Source: a virus. From it: 22,513 bases of DNA. Under the pieces are notes generated by a model. It was not told where the DNA came from and made no database searches. It worked only from the letters and a program-made list of their open reading frames with translations. Where the stretch lies: positions 1 to 22,513 of IMG/VR virus record IMGVR_UViG_3300021478_000290; one strand, given 5' to 3'. Position 1 is the first letter of the stretch. Each line of letters starts with the position of its first letter. The translations under genes were made by a program, and so were the position numbers. Below are positions 12,246 through 20,053 of this stretch, in pieces.

Positions 12246-13859
12246 TCAAATTCCTACGTTCGTTAGGGTCCAGTATTGCGTAGGGTCGGCCTTGATGAAG
12301 CAAGGCGCTGTCCCGTTGTCGGTGAACGCGACGGCCGGTCCGCCGCTCGTGAGCGAGAGCTTGAACGAGTTCGCTGTAGCGCTGACGACGTAGTAGGTGA
12401 TCAGCGGGTTCAGACCGCTCGGGACGAGCCCAGCGTTGCCTTGCGGCGTGACGCCCGCGTAGATCGTGACCGCGTCGCCGTTCACGTGCGACGTTCCGAC
12501 GTCGTTGATCTTGCTCGTCGTGAAGTCGGGCGCGACGGTCTCGTCGGGGAAGTAGTCGAAGAAGTTCTCGTAGGGCTGCGTCGGGAACGATTGACCCGGG
12601 AAGAGCATCGTCGTCGTCGCGGGCATGACGGTGTGATAGGGGACGTTGTCCCATCCCGCCGAGAAGTTCTCGTAGGCGACCGAGCCACTGTCGAAGAGTG
12701 CAGTCGCCGCGGGGACCGCCGACCACGCGAGATAGAACGGGATCTGAGCGACGGGCCATCCCGCCTCGAAGCCGTCGTAGGCGATCCCGTGCGGCGGAAA
12801 CTCGACGGCACTGAAGAGCGCCTGAACGGCGCTGTCGAAGATGAAGATCGCCGTCTCGTCGCCGGGGTGCTGCGCGTCGACGCCGCCCGCGTAGTTGCCG
12901 GGCTCCCACCCGAGCGCGGCGAGCGACGTGCTCGAACCGTTCACGAAGATCGCGCAGCCCGAGCTTGGAATCGTGGGAGCGATCGTCCAGTCGATCGAGC
13001 CGTTGTTCGCGTCGGGCGCGACGCCGCCCGCGTTGCTGATCGTCATCGACCACTGACCCGGCCCCGTGTACGTGACCGACACAATCGGCGTCGTGACGTT
13101 GTTCCCCGGGCTCGACGCGCCCGTGAAAGCGACGGGGAGCCCGACGAAGCTGTCGTTCAAGTTCGGGAAGCCGTCGAGCGTGACGACGCTCCCGACTTTG
13201 CTGACGACCGCCGCAGTGATCCCGGTCGCGCCGCCCTCTTGAACCGTCGCGCCGCCCGTCTCGACGGTTCGGATGAAGACGTGGCCGAACGCGTCGTAGA
13301 AGGCGAATCCGGCCGCGGGCGAGCCCGCGTAGGCGGTTCCGATCGCGACGTTGATCGCGTGGACGACTTCAGTAGCGAGCGCGTGCGTGATGTCGACGAA
13401 CTGCCCCGTTGAGAAGACGCACGCGACGACCGTAGCTTCGCCGTCCGCGTCGGTGATCGTGAAGTTCAGCGTCGCGCCGTTGAAGAGCGCGAAGGGCGCG
13501 CGGAGCCCGTAGGGGTAGCCGTTGAAGGGGGGCGCGGCGCCGAAGTAGGGACCCGGACCGCTCATCGCGAGCCCGTGCGAATTGGGAAGCCGCCACCCGC
13601 GCTCGAAGCCGTCGTAGGGCGTGATCACGCCGCCCGAGGGCTCGGTTCCGAAGTCCATCGCCGCCGCGTTCGTCGGCACGATGAGCGAGTCGACGAAGTC
13701 GTCGACGCCCCATCCCCTCTCGAACCCCTCGAAGCGCGACTCGAAGAGCGGCGTCTCGAACGCCTCAAAGATGAAGGGGACCGAGACCGAGCGCGTCCAT
13801 AGCGCGGCATCGCCGGGGTTCGGCCCTTGCGTCTCGAAGGACAGGTTCGCGATCGTCAT
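12246..13859 (-). CDS. Baseplate-associated appendage protein with repeated GFExGW motifs (537 aa)
   Basis: The N-terminus (ANLSFETQGPNPGDAALWT) is the carbohydrate-binding-like opening seen in several phage tail proteins. A short aromatic motif recurs: FEAFETP (31-37), FEGFERGW (43-50), YDGFERGW (82-89), YDGFEAGW (361-368), YENFSAGW (397-404) and YENFFDYF (430-437). The C-terminal ~90 residues (YYVVSATANSFKLSLTSGG) match a repeat common in tail fibres. A beta-rich middle part (130-300) separates the two repeat groups. The gene overlaps baseplate J by 4 bases, so it is made together with the baseplate. It probably builds an adaptor or fibre; the exact role is unknown. Confidence 0.65.
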   Translation of the reverse strand: MTIANLSFETQGPNPGDAALWTRSVSVPFIFEAFETPLFESRFEGFERGWGVDDFVDSLIVPTNAAAMDFGTEPSGGVITPYDGFERGWRLPNSHGLAMSGPGPYFGAAPPFNGYPYGLRAPFALFNGATLNFTITDADGEATVVACVFSTGQFVDITHALATEVVHAINVAIGTAYAGSPAAGFAFYDAFGHVFIRTVETGGATVQEGGATGITAAVVSKVGSVVTLDGFPNLNDSFVGLPVAFTGASSPGNNVTTPIVSVTYTGPGQWSMTISNAGGVAPDANNGSIDWTIAPTIPSSGCAIFVNGSSTSLAALGWEPGNYAGGVDAQHPGDETAIFIFDSAVQALFSAVEFPPHGIAYDGFEAGWPVAQIPFYLAWSAVPAATALFDSGSVAYENFSAGWDNVPYHTVMPATTTMLFPGQSFPTQPYENFFDYFPDETVAPDFTTSKINDVGTSHVNGDAVTIYAGVTPQGNAGLVPSGLNPLITYYVVSATANSFKLSLTSGGPAVAFTDNGTAPCFIKADPTQYWTLTNVGI

Positions 13860-15391
13860 ACGGCAAGCCCGGTATCTCCGTCGATGAGCGTGACGGTTCC
13901 GAGTGCCGGAAACTGCTCGGGCGTGAGCGTCGGATCGCCGTGCGCGTTGTTCAAGAGGAAGTCGGTCGGGTTGCCGCCGATCTCACTCACGCCCGTCGTC
14001 TGCTCGCACGCGTCGATCAGTCCGTTGATCGAGATCCTCGGCGCTGGGTTGCCGTTCGTGTCGGTGAGGTTGGCGCCGAAGTCGACGTTCTTGTTCGGCG
14101 TGCCGTCGGCGTTCTGCACGGCGAAGAAAGCCGCGAGGGTCGCGCGGAGATTCGCGCCGACCTGCGCGCCCGTGAATCCCTTTTGCTTGTAGAAGCGCGC
14201 GAAGACATTCACCGAGAGGTAGCGCGCCGAGAAGGTGTTCACCTTGAAGGTGAGCGTCGAGGGATAGGTGACGGTGACCATCGTGAAGACGGCGTTCAAG
14301 AGAGCCACGCCCGCGACGCCGCCGCCGACGGGGACGATGTAGAGGTCGCCCGTGTTCTCGGCGACCGCGGGATCCTGATTCGAGGTCACCATGAGCGCGC
14401 GAGCTGCGCCGGGGACGCGGAGCGCGTTCGTCTCGAAGTCGTCGATCGACACGCTGCGAGTGTTCGAGCGCAGGCCCGCGGGAGCGGCAACCTGGATCTG
14501 AGCGACGGTCTGCGGATCGAGCCCGCCTTGCGCTTGCTGCGCGTTCGTCGCTGAAACCGCGACCGGGTTGCCGAGGCTGTCGGTGAACTGCCCCTGCATT
14601 CGGGAGATGGTCGTAGGCTCGACATTGCCCGCGCTGCCGCCGCCCGTGCGGTAGTCGACGGTGATCGCGCCGCTCGGGATCGAGCCGTTGATCCCGTCGC
14701 CCGTCATGATCGTCGCTTGCCCCGTCGCCGAGATCGAGACCGTGAAGTGTTTGTCCGTGGGGGTCGAGTCGAGAAAATTGACGACCTCGGTGTAGACGCC
14801 GTCCGCCGCGGTGAATGTGGTGATGGGGACGCCGTTGCTCGTGTCGAGGAACGGCACTTGCGAAAGGACGAAGGTTTGGTTCGGCAGTCCGTTCGAGGTG
14901 AAGGTGTCGGTCTGATCGGTCGAGTTCTCGACGAGCACCTTCACCGTCGGCGGGTTCAGACCCGCGGCGAAGAAGGCGTCGGCAAGAAGTTGAAACGCAA
15001 CCGTCCCGGTGATGTTCGCCGTCAGGATGACGGAGCCCTTCGGGATCGTCACGGTGCCGATCGGAGGGGACGCGAGCGTGAGCGTCTCTTCCGTCTGCGC
15101 GGCCTCGGCGCCTTGCACGGTGTAGCCGAGCATCTGCGCGAGCGCGATCACGTTCTGAAGCTGAACGGCCGTGACGAGCCGCGACTCGCGCGCTTGGTTG
15201 TCCTGGTAGTAGGTGAGGATGTCGCCCGTGAAGGCGAACAGCTCTAGGAGGATGTCGCCGAAGTTCGCGACGTTGAAATCCGTCCACGTCGGGAAGACCG
15301 ATCGGATGAGCGCTTGCAGCCGAAGGCGGATCGAGGCGAAGTCCTTGTCGGTGTAGTCGAGGCTCGCGGGAAGGATCGGCGCGTTGCTCAT
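13856..15391 (-). CDS. Baseplate J / gp47-like wedge protein
   Basis: This 511-aa protein has the standard opening of the baseplate J family: DYTDKDFASIRLRLQALIRS, then WTDFNVANFGDILLELFAF, TYYQDNQARES, and the helix with QNVIALAQMLGY. The middle (190-320) is beta-rich, and the end carries the usual Ala/Gln and beta parts (SIDDFETNALRVPGAARALM, then FYKQKGFTGAQVGANLRATL). In P2 the homologue is gpJ and in T4 the related protein is gp6, which forms the baseplate wedge ring. The start at 15391 overlaps gp25 by 4 bases; the 90-residue upstream extension is Arg-rich shadow. Its place after gp25 is the order conserved in almost all contractile systems. Confidence 0.92.
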   Translation of the reverse strand: MSNAPILPASLDYTDKDFASIRLRLQALIRSVFPTWTDFNVANFGDILLELFAFTGDILTYYQDNQARESRLVTAVQLQNVIALAQMLGYTVQGAEAAQTEETLTLASPPIGTVTIPKGSVILTANITGTVAFQLLADAFFAAGLNPPTVKVLVENSTDQTDTFTSNGLPNQTFVLSQVPFLDTSNGVPITTFTAADGVYTEVVNFLDSTPTDKHFTVSISATGQATIMTGDGINGSIPSGAITVDYRTGGGSAGNVEPTTISRMQGQFTDSLGNPVAVSATNAQQAQGGLDPQTVAQIQVAAPAGLRSNTRSVSIDDFETNALRVPGAARALMVTSNQDPAVAENTGDLYIVPVGGGVAGVALLNAVFTMVTVTYPSTLTFKVNTFSARYLSVNVFARFYKQKGFTGAQVGANLRATLAAFFAVQNADGTPNKNVDFGANLTDTNGNPAPRISINGLIDACEQTTGVSEIGGNPTDFLLNNAHGDPTLTPEQFPALGTVTLIDGDTGLAV

Positions 15392-15930
15392 GCTGCCGCC
15401 TGCATCGGGACGCCGACTCTTTGGGCCACGCCTTGGAAGATCACTTGATTGCCGGGGACGTTCTTCGAGATCACGTCGTAGATGAGGTCGATGTAGAGCG
15501 CGAGCTGAGACGGGAAGAAGGCCGAGGTCACGCGCAGGTTCGTCACGCGCGGCTCCCATCGCGCGAGCGCGTCGGTCGCGTAGTGACGCGATGCCTCGAT
15601 GAGCAGCGGCCCCTTCTTGTGCTTCAAGAGGTAGATGCGCGAGCCGAACGACGGACGCCACGCAAGCTCGCCTTGCATCACGCCGCTATCGTCCGCGGCG
15701 AAGGTGCCGAGGATCTCGCTCACGCACGACTTGATCACGTTCAGCCCATTGTCGTTCGCGAAGTCGTTTTTCTGATCGCGAATGAAAGGGTGGATGAGTC
15801 CCGAGCCGAGGAAGGCGGGGACCGTCGGGCTATAGATGTTCGACGAGATGAGCGCGATCGGGCTCGGCGGAAGCGGAGGGGGCGCCGCCCGGGGCGTGAG
15901 CTGATACGTGTAGCGGTGCGGGTTGCTCAT
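15388..15930 (-). CDS. gp25/gpW-like baseplate wedge protein
   Basis: Residues ~45-165 show the GPW/gp25 pattern: IHPFIRDQKNDFAND, VIKSCVSEILGTF, a WRPSFGSRIYLLKHKKG segment, ARWEPRVTNLRVTSAFF and a closing strand. This family caps the wedge at the edge of the central hub and helps start sheath polymerisation. Despite the old name lysozyme, gp25 has no proven muralytic activity. The protein is 180 aa, a little longer than usual (about 110-140), with a Pro-rich N-terminal extension (TPRAAPPPLPPSP). It overlaps both neighbours by 4 bases, so it is tightly coupled to baseplate J. Confidence 0.88.
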   Translation of the reverse strand: MSNPHRYTYQLTPRAAPPPLPPSPIALISSNIYSPTVPAFLGSGLIHPFIRDQKNDFANDNGLNVIKSCVSEILGTFAADDSGVMQGELAWRPSFGSRIYLLKHKKGPLLIEASRHYATDALARWEPRVTNLRVTSAFFPSQLALYIDLIYDVISKNVPGNQVIFQGVAQRVGVPMQAAA

Positions 15931-16259
15931 GGCGGGTTCTCGTTGCCCGACGTGTCGATCGCGTGGACGACGAGCTGCGGCGCAGCCGGCCACCCGCCCG
16001 CGCGATTCAAGACGAAGTGGTAGCCGCTGTTCGGGCCGTCGGTGACCGACGCGATCGACGATTGCGCATTGTAGAACGGCGTGAAGGCCGCGCCGTCCCA
16101 AGGCACTTCGACGAGGTTCGTCCCGGGGAAGTAGACGAGGACGAGGATGTCCGTGAAGGTGCCCGCCGCGTCGACGACGTCGAAGCTGATCGCCGTGTTT
16201 TGCCCGATGGGTCCCGCGCTCGGATCGGGGGTGAGGTTCTCGATGAGGGGACCCGGCAT
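15927..16259 (-). CDS. Small Ig-like beta-sandwich protein (110 aa)
   Basis: The sequence follows a single Ig/cadherin-like domain: PLIENLTPDPSAGPIGQNTA at the start, FDVVDAAGTFTDILVLVYF in the middle and the closing VVHAIDTSGNENPP, typical of the last strand of Ig-like domains in surface proteins. It has no signal peptide or membrane segment. A 42-base gap and a promoter-like element precede it, an exception in an otherwise overlapping operon. Its stop overlaps gp25. A decoration role on the spike or baseplate is likely, since free Ig-like domains are common on phage particles. Confidence 0.65.
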   Translation of the reverse strand: MPGPLIENLTPDPSAGPIGQNTAISFDVVDAAGTFTDILVLVYFPGTNLVEVPWDGAAFTPFYNAQSSIASVTDGPNSGYHFVLNRAGGWPAAPQLVVHAIDTSGNENPP

Positions 16260-16268
16260 AACGGCCCT

Positions 16269-16298
16269 AGCCTATCCGCATGCGAGGCGCTCGAACAG
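16269..16298 (-). promoter_or_regulatory. Predicted leaderless promoter before the Ig-like/gp25 genes
   Basis: CTGTTC (16298-16293), 18 bases, TAGGCT (16274-16269), then 9 bases to the ATG at 16259. It sits in one of the few real gaps of the structural operon and could start an internal transcript covering the Ig-like, gp25 and baseplate J genes. Confidence 0.5.
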
Positions 16299-16301
16299 GC
16301 C

Positions 16302-17045
16302 CTAGCAGGACCCCCCGACGGGCAAAGAGGCGAGGAGCGCCTTCAGGATCGCGATGATGTCGTCGATCGGGGTCAGGATCGCTTCGAGCGCGCTCACGTC
16401 GACGCCGACCGAGAGCGTGATGTTCAGCTCGGGCAAGCCGATGAGTCCGAGCAGCGCATTGATCAGGGTGAGCAGACACGTGATCGGCTCGACGAGCGTG
16501 GAGATCCAAGCGAGGAAGCCGTCGAGGTTTTGCTGTTCGCAGTCGACGGCGACTTGCAGCGCGAGCGAGCCCGTCACCTTGACGCGGAGCAGCGCCGCGA
16601 GGATTCGGATCAGCTTGTTCAAGATGCTCATGATCACGGCGCGCAGTCCTTCGAGGAAGCAAAGGATCGCTTCGAGGATGCTCGCGATCAGGACGGGCAC
16701 CGAGAGCGGCGGAAGGATTCCGAGCAGCTTCGCGAGGTCGTCGACGAGCTTCGGGAAGCACGCGATCAGCTTGCCGGGGTTCGGGGGCGGCCCGAGGATG
16801 CCGGGGATCGCCTTCACGCACGCGACGAGGTCGACGAGAACGTTGATCACGTCGAAGACGGGTTGCAGCGGAGCGAGCGCGACGGTCGCTTGCGCGACGG
16901 CACTCGCGGCGAACGATAGAGAGTCCGGGGGCGTGGTGCCGCCGACGCCGCAGAATTGAGCGCCGCCCGGGAAGGTGATGCAGAGGGGGGCGCACGTCTG
17001 CGGAGCGGGCGGGTTGCAGAAGTTGTTCAGATCGGGGAGAGCCAT
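16302..17045 (-). CDS. Hydrophobic cysteine-rich protein between spike and gp25, unknown role (247 aa)
   Basis: No known family is recognised. Residues 1-40 hold Cys10, Cys18, Cys22 and Cys32 in a Pro/Gly-rich stretch, like a small disulphide or metal knot. Residues ~50-240 are a chain of Leu/Ile/Val-rich helices with Cys76, 96, 129, 169 and 190; Cys247 is the last residue. Several helices carry charges on one face (KLVDDLAKLLGI, ALLRVKV), so amphipathic or pore-like packing is as likely as plain membrane helices. The gene has a good AGAAGGAA Shine-Dalgarno 16 bases after the spike stop. In many contractile systems this slot holds a PAAR tip protein, but no PAAR motif is present. It might be a tip- or membrane-penetrating part. 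Confidence 0.65.
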   Translation of the reverse strand: MALPDLNNFCNPPAPQTCAPLCITFPGGAQFCGVGGTTPPDSLSFAASAVAQATVALAPLQPVFDVINVLVDLVACVKAIPGILGPPPNPGKLIACFPKLVDDLAKLLGILPPLSVPVLIASILEAILCFLEGLRAVIMSILNKLIRILAALLRVKVTGSLALQVAVDCEQQNLDGFLAWISTLVEPITCLLTLINALLGLIGLPELNITLSVGVDVSALEAILTPIDDIIAILKALLASLPVGGSC

Positions 17046-17061
17046 AAGGTTCCTTCTGATC

Positions 17062-17673
17062 CTAGAACGGCTGATCGCCGTCGGACATCGTGCGCCCGTT
17101 GATCGTGCACGAGAGCGCATCGACGACGAACGCGCCGTCGCTTTTGATGTAGACCGCCGCGGTCCCGTAGATCGTGATCCCCGGTCCCGTTGCGGCCGTG
17201 CCGTCCATCTCGATCATGTCGCCGTTCTTCTTGTCCTTCAGGCGCAGCGTCTCGGAGCCGTCGCGGTTGTCGATCGTGATGATGTATTTCTCGGTCTCGA
17301 TGACGTCGATCTTCTCGGCGCCCTCGGTGACGCCCGTGCTCGACGTCGGAAAGTTCTCGCCGCAGATCGGCGCCTCGCTCGCGCCGCCCGGCATGCCCCA
17401 TTGCGCCGGCATGTAGTAGGGGCAATCGGGATCGCCGCCCTTGAAGAACACCGCGACCTCGGCGCCCGAGCGCGGGACCATCTTCATCCCGACGCCCTTG
17501 CCGCCGCCGCCCGGCATGCCCATCGGGAAGCACCATCCCGACTGTCCTTCGAGCAAGCCGGGGATCGTGACGCGCACGCGCCCGAGCGCTTGCGGGTCGG
17601 CCGCCGACACGACCGTCCCGACGTACATCGCGAAGTAGCGAATGTCTCCGTGGTCGTTCTCGTGGTTGCTCAT
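17062..17673 (-). CDS. Spike / baseplate assembly protein V (gp5-like)
   Basis: The first ~95 residues form the OB-fold of the gpV/gp5/VgrG family: YVGTVVSAADPQALGRVRVT, then GMKMVPRSGAEVAVFFKGGD and DCPYYMPAQWGMPGG. After it the Ile/Thr- and Asp-rich region (IDVIETEKYIITIDNRDGSE, LRLKDKKNGDMIEMD) is the beta-helix that forms the membrane-piercing needle. Length 203 aa is normal for gpV. No lysozyme domain like that of T4 gp5 is present. The ATG overlaps the hub gene stop by 4 bases. The start is fixed at MSNHEN because the 100-residue upstream extension is shadow sequence. Confidence 0.9.
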   Translation of the reverse strand: MSNHENDHGDIRYFAMYVGTVVSAADPQALGRVRVTIPGLLEGQSGWCFPMGMPGGGGKGVGMKMVPRSGAEVAVFFKGGDPDCPYYMPAQWGMPGGASEAPICGENFPTSSTGVTEGAEKIDVIETEKYIITIDNRDGSETLRLKDKKNGDMIEMDGTAATGPGITIYGTAAVYIKSDGAFVVDALSCTINGRTMSDGDQPF

Positions 17674-19115
17674 GTGCCGGTGTTTCCGCCGTCGGGCTGA
17701 TAGGTGACCTCGCCGGTCCGTCCCGAGACTTGGTAGGGGTTCAGTTGATCGGTCTCCTTCGGGCTCTTCTCGTTGACCGCCTTGTCCGACTTCACACCTT
17801 GCGTCCCCGGGCCGCCGTTCAAGCCGTTCGTCACGCACGCGAGCGACATCGTGTAGCCGCTCGCGGTGACCTTGTGCTTCGCCTTCTTGCAGTAGTAGAG
17901 CCCCGAGAGCCGCTTCGAGATCCCTTGGATGTCGAGGATCTGTTTCGCGCGGACCGTCGGGTCGCCGACGCATTCGAGCGTGATATGCGCGGCGACTTGC
18001 TGCGACTTCACGTATTTCCCGTCCGCCTCGCGCTTCGCCGCTGCCGCGTTCGGAGCGTTCGAGAGGACGATCGCGCTCGCCGCCGTGGGCGTCGCGGGAT
18101 CGACGACGACGCCATTGAACCGCGTGACCGCGGGCGAAGCCGTGGGGACTGCGGGCGGGCTCGTCGTGGCGCCGGGGGCGCCTACGCTCACGACGCCCGT
18201 TCGCGCCGAGACGCTCGCGATGACCTCGGGCGCCGTGTCGGTTCGATCGGTGTCGGTGTTCGAGCCGATCTGGCGAATGGTCGACTTCTCAAGAGGATCG
18301 CGGCAGACCGCTTGCACCGCGCCGGGCAGAGCGGTGACGTCGTTCTCTAGGTTCCACGTGAGGATGTCTCCCGCGCCCGGGTCGACGTAGTAGATGAGTC
18401 GGCGCGTCGGCGCGCTCGTCGTCTTGCGCCGCTCCCAATGCAGCCCATCGGGACCGACGTAGAAGACGAAGCCTTCGCGTTTGGCGAGATGCTGCAAGAA
18501 CTCGAAGTCCGTCATGCGCGCCTGATGCGTCGCCGAGATCATCACCTCGGAGTCGTCGACGAATTGCGCGTTCGACGCGAATCCGTTCGCCTTCGCGATC
18601 GCCGAGACGATGTCGCTCCGCTTCATGTTCTCGAAGGTCTGCGACTGCTTGATCTTGTTCATTGTCGCGCTCATCGCGTGCGCGACGACCTTCATCACGA
18701 TCGAGCCGGTGATTTTCTGAATCACGAGCGTCTGCGTCGGCGTAAGGAAGCCCGCGTAGCCCCACGTGACGAGGAGCCCGTTGCCTTGCTTCCAATTCGG
18801 ATCGTCGAAGAGCGCGAGATCGAAGTTGTTCAGCGTCAGCGTCATCTCGTCGATCTTCTGATCGTCCTCGTCGAACTCTAGCGAGACGACGCGCTCGGTG
18901 ACGTCGACGGGGACCGAGGTGAAGGTGTAGCCGCACGCCGCCGCCGTGGGCGCGGGAGTCGCGCCGGCCGTGTTCGTCGTGTTCGTGAAGCTCGTCGGCT
19001 GACGCACCGCAGACGAGCCCGACGACGTCGAGGATCCTGCTACGCCTTGCGTGGCGGTCTGAATGACCGAGCCGATCTTGACCGTGTAGACCGGCGCGTC
19101 GCGAGTGATCGCCAT
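17670..19115 (-). CDS. Baseplate hub protein, gpD/gp27-like
   Basis: This 481-aa protein carries the late control protein D pattern: DVTERVVSLEFDEDDQKIDE, TLTLNNFDLALFDDPNW, GLLVTWGY, then FENMKRSDIVSAIAKANGF and the FEFLQHLAKREGFVFYVGPD block at ~204-223, which is typical of gpD and VgrG hub domains. The first 60 residues and a ~70-residue stretch near 300-370 are Ser/Thr/Ala/Pro-rich linkers that many homologues lack. The protein forms the trimeric hub that links the inner tube to the spike. The start at 19115 is chosen because MAITRDAPVYTVKIG reads as normal protein while the upstream 32 residues are Arg-rich; the gap to the LysM stop is 4 bases. Confidence 0.85.
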   Translation of the reverse strand: MAITRDAPVYTVKIGSVIQTATQGVAGSSTSSGSSAVRQPTSFTNTTNTAGATPAPTAAACGYTFTSVPVDVTERVVSLEFDEDDQKIDEMTLTLNNFDLALFDDPNWKQGNGLLVTWGYAGFLTPTQTLVIQKITGSIVMKVVAHAMSATMNKIKQSQTFENMKRSDIVSAIAKANGFASNAQFVDDSEVMISATHQARMTDFEFLQHLAKREGFVFYVGPDGLHWERRKTTSAPTRRLIYYVDPGAGDILTWNLENDVTALPGAVQAVCRDPLEKSTIRQIGSNTDTDRTDTAPEVIASVSARTGVVSVGAPGATTSPPAVPTASPAVTRFNGVVVDPATPTAASAIVLSNAPNAAAAKREADGKYVKSQQVAAHITLECVGDPTVRAKQILDIQGISKRLSGLYYCKKAKHKVTASGYTMSLACVTNGLNGGPGTQGVKSDKAVNEKSPKETDQLNPYQVSGRTGEVTYQPDGGNTGT

Positions 19116-19119
19116 GGGG

Positions 19120-19467
19120 TCACGTCGCCGAGGTTTGCTGACGGGTCGACGCGAAAATCTCCGTCTGCAAGGTTTGGAGTGAGGGAATCTGAAGCACGCG
19201 CCCGATCTCAAGCTGGATCGTCGGATCGAGGATGGGCTCGGGTTGGAAGTCGGCGATGACCCACCATAGTTGCGGAGCTTGCTTCATCGCGGCGTAGTAG
19301 CGGTTCGCGATCGAGAAAAGCGTGTCGCCGCTCTTCACGGCGTGTTGGATATTGTCCGAGAAGGGGGCGAAGCGGTACGGGTCGCGATCGGTGAGCGTCA
19401 AGAGCCCGGTCACCGGATCGATGTATCCGACGCAGAATTGAAACCGCGAGAAGAGTTGCGGGGGCAT
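19120..19467 (-). CDS. Small LysM-domain tail protein (115 aa)
   Basis: Residues ~40-96 form a LysM module: IQHAVKSGDTLFSIANRYY, LWWVIADFQPEPILDP, IGRVLQIPS. The N-terminal 38 residues (FQFCVGYIDPVTGLLTLTDR) resemble the lead-in of P2 gpX-type tail proteins. LysM proteins at this place in contractile tails sit at the tube-baseplate junction and link tube to hub; peptidoglycan binding is not required. The start is the ATG at 19467, which overlaps the upstream TGA by one base. In Afp-type systems this LysM is usually fused to the protein encoded just before it; here they are separate genes. Confidence 0.85.
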   Translation of the reverse strand: MPPQLFSRFQFCVGYIDPVTGLLTLTDRDPYRFAPFSDNIQHAVKSGDTLFSIANRYYAAMKQAPQLWWVIADFQPEPILDPTIQLEIGRVLQIPSLQTLQTEIFASTRQQTSAT

Positions 19468-20051
19468 CAGCCGGTCCCGTCGCTCGCGCCGCCCGTGGAC
19501 TGTCCGGGGGCGAGCTGCCCGCTGCGCGCGGTGCCCATCGTGAGCACGTCTTCCGAGTAGAGCCGGAAGTCGCGAATCTCTTCGAGGTCGACCTTGCACG
19601 AAAAGTGGACCGAGTCTCCTTTTCGGTTGAAGAACGTGTGCGAGAGGTGAAGCTTCTTGATCACGCTCGTCAGCGAGACGAAGCCGCCCGCGAGGCTCGA
19701 CGGCCACACGAACAGGACGCGCGGAGGAGCGCCGCCGACGACCGTAGCGGGCGAGTTTCGCGACGGGTAGCAGAGCGAGAGAAGGAAGCGCCGCTTGTAG
19801 TGGATGTCCGCCAAGCGCGACGTGGGGTTCTTGTCCCACGCGCGGAACGCCAGCTCGAAGCTCATCGCGTGGTTGTCGGTCTGTTGATACTGAAGCGGCA
19901 TGTGCGAGAGCCCGAGGACCGCTAGCTTGTTCCAGTTGACCGCGAGATCCTCGTCGAGCTGCGTCGGATTGAACTGCGCCTCGACCGAGACGGCCGTGCT
20001 CGTGTTCATGAGCGACATCCGATCGGGCGCGTAGTCTCCGAAAGCCGACAT
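19467..20051 (-). CDS. CIS-tube (Afp7/PVC7)-like tail terminator/hub-adaptor protein
   Basis: The 194-aa protein has the mark of the contractile injection system tube N-terminal family: VEAQFNPTQL near residues 23-32, then QQTDNHAMSFELAFRAWD, RRFLLSLCYPSR, and a closing VHFSCKVDLEEIRDFRLY. In Afp and PVC systems the domain joins the inner tube to the hub and is followed by LysM in the same chain; here the LysM part is the next gene, overlapping by one base. The tape measure stop lies only 2 bases upstream, with GGAGA as a possible ribosome site inside the end of the tape measure gene. Confidence 0.75.
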   Translation of the reverse strand: MSAFGDYAPDRMSLMNTSTAVSVEAQFNPTQLDEDLAVNWNKLAVLGLSHMPLQYQQTDNHAMSFELAFRAWDKNPTSRLADIHYKRRFLLSLCYPSRNSPATVVGGAPPRVLFVWPSSLAGGFVSLTSVIKKLHLSHTFFNRKGDSVHFSCKVDLEEIRDFRLYSEDVLTMGTARSGQLAPGQSTGGASDGTG

Positions 20052-20053
20052 GG

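Noticed and set aside
15388-15930. gp25 as an active lysozyme
   Set aside because: The family name is historic. The sequence matches the wedge protein fold and no glycoside hydrolase motif is visible.
16302-17045. PAAR spike-tip protein in the slot after gpV
   Set aside because: The protein has no PAAR motifs and consists of hydrophobic helices with many Cys; PAAR proteins are compact beta structures of about 90 residues.
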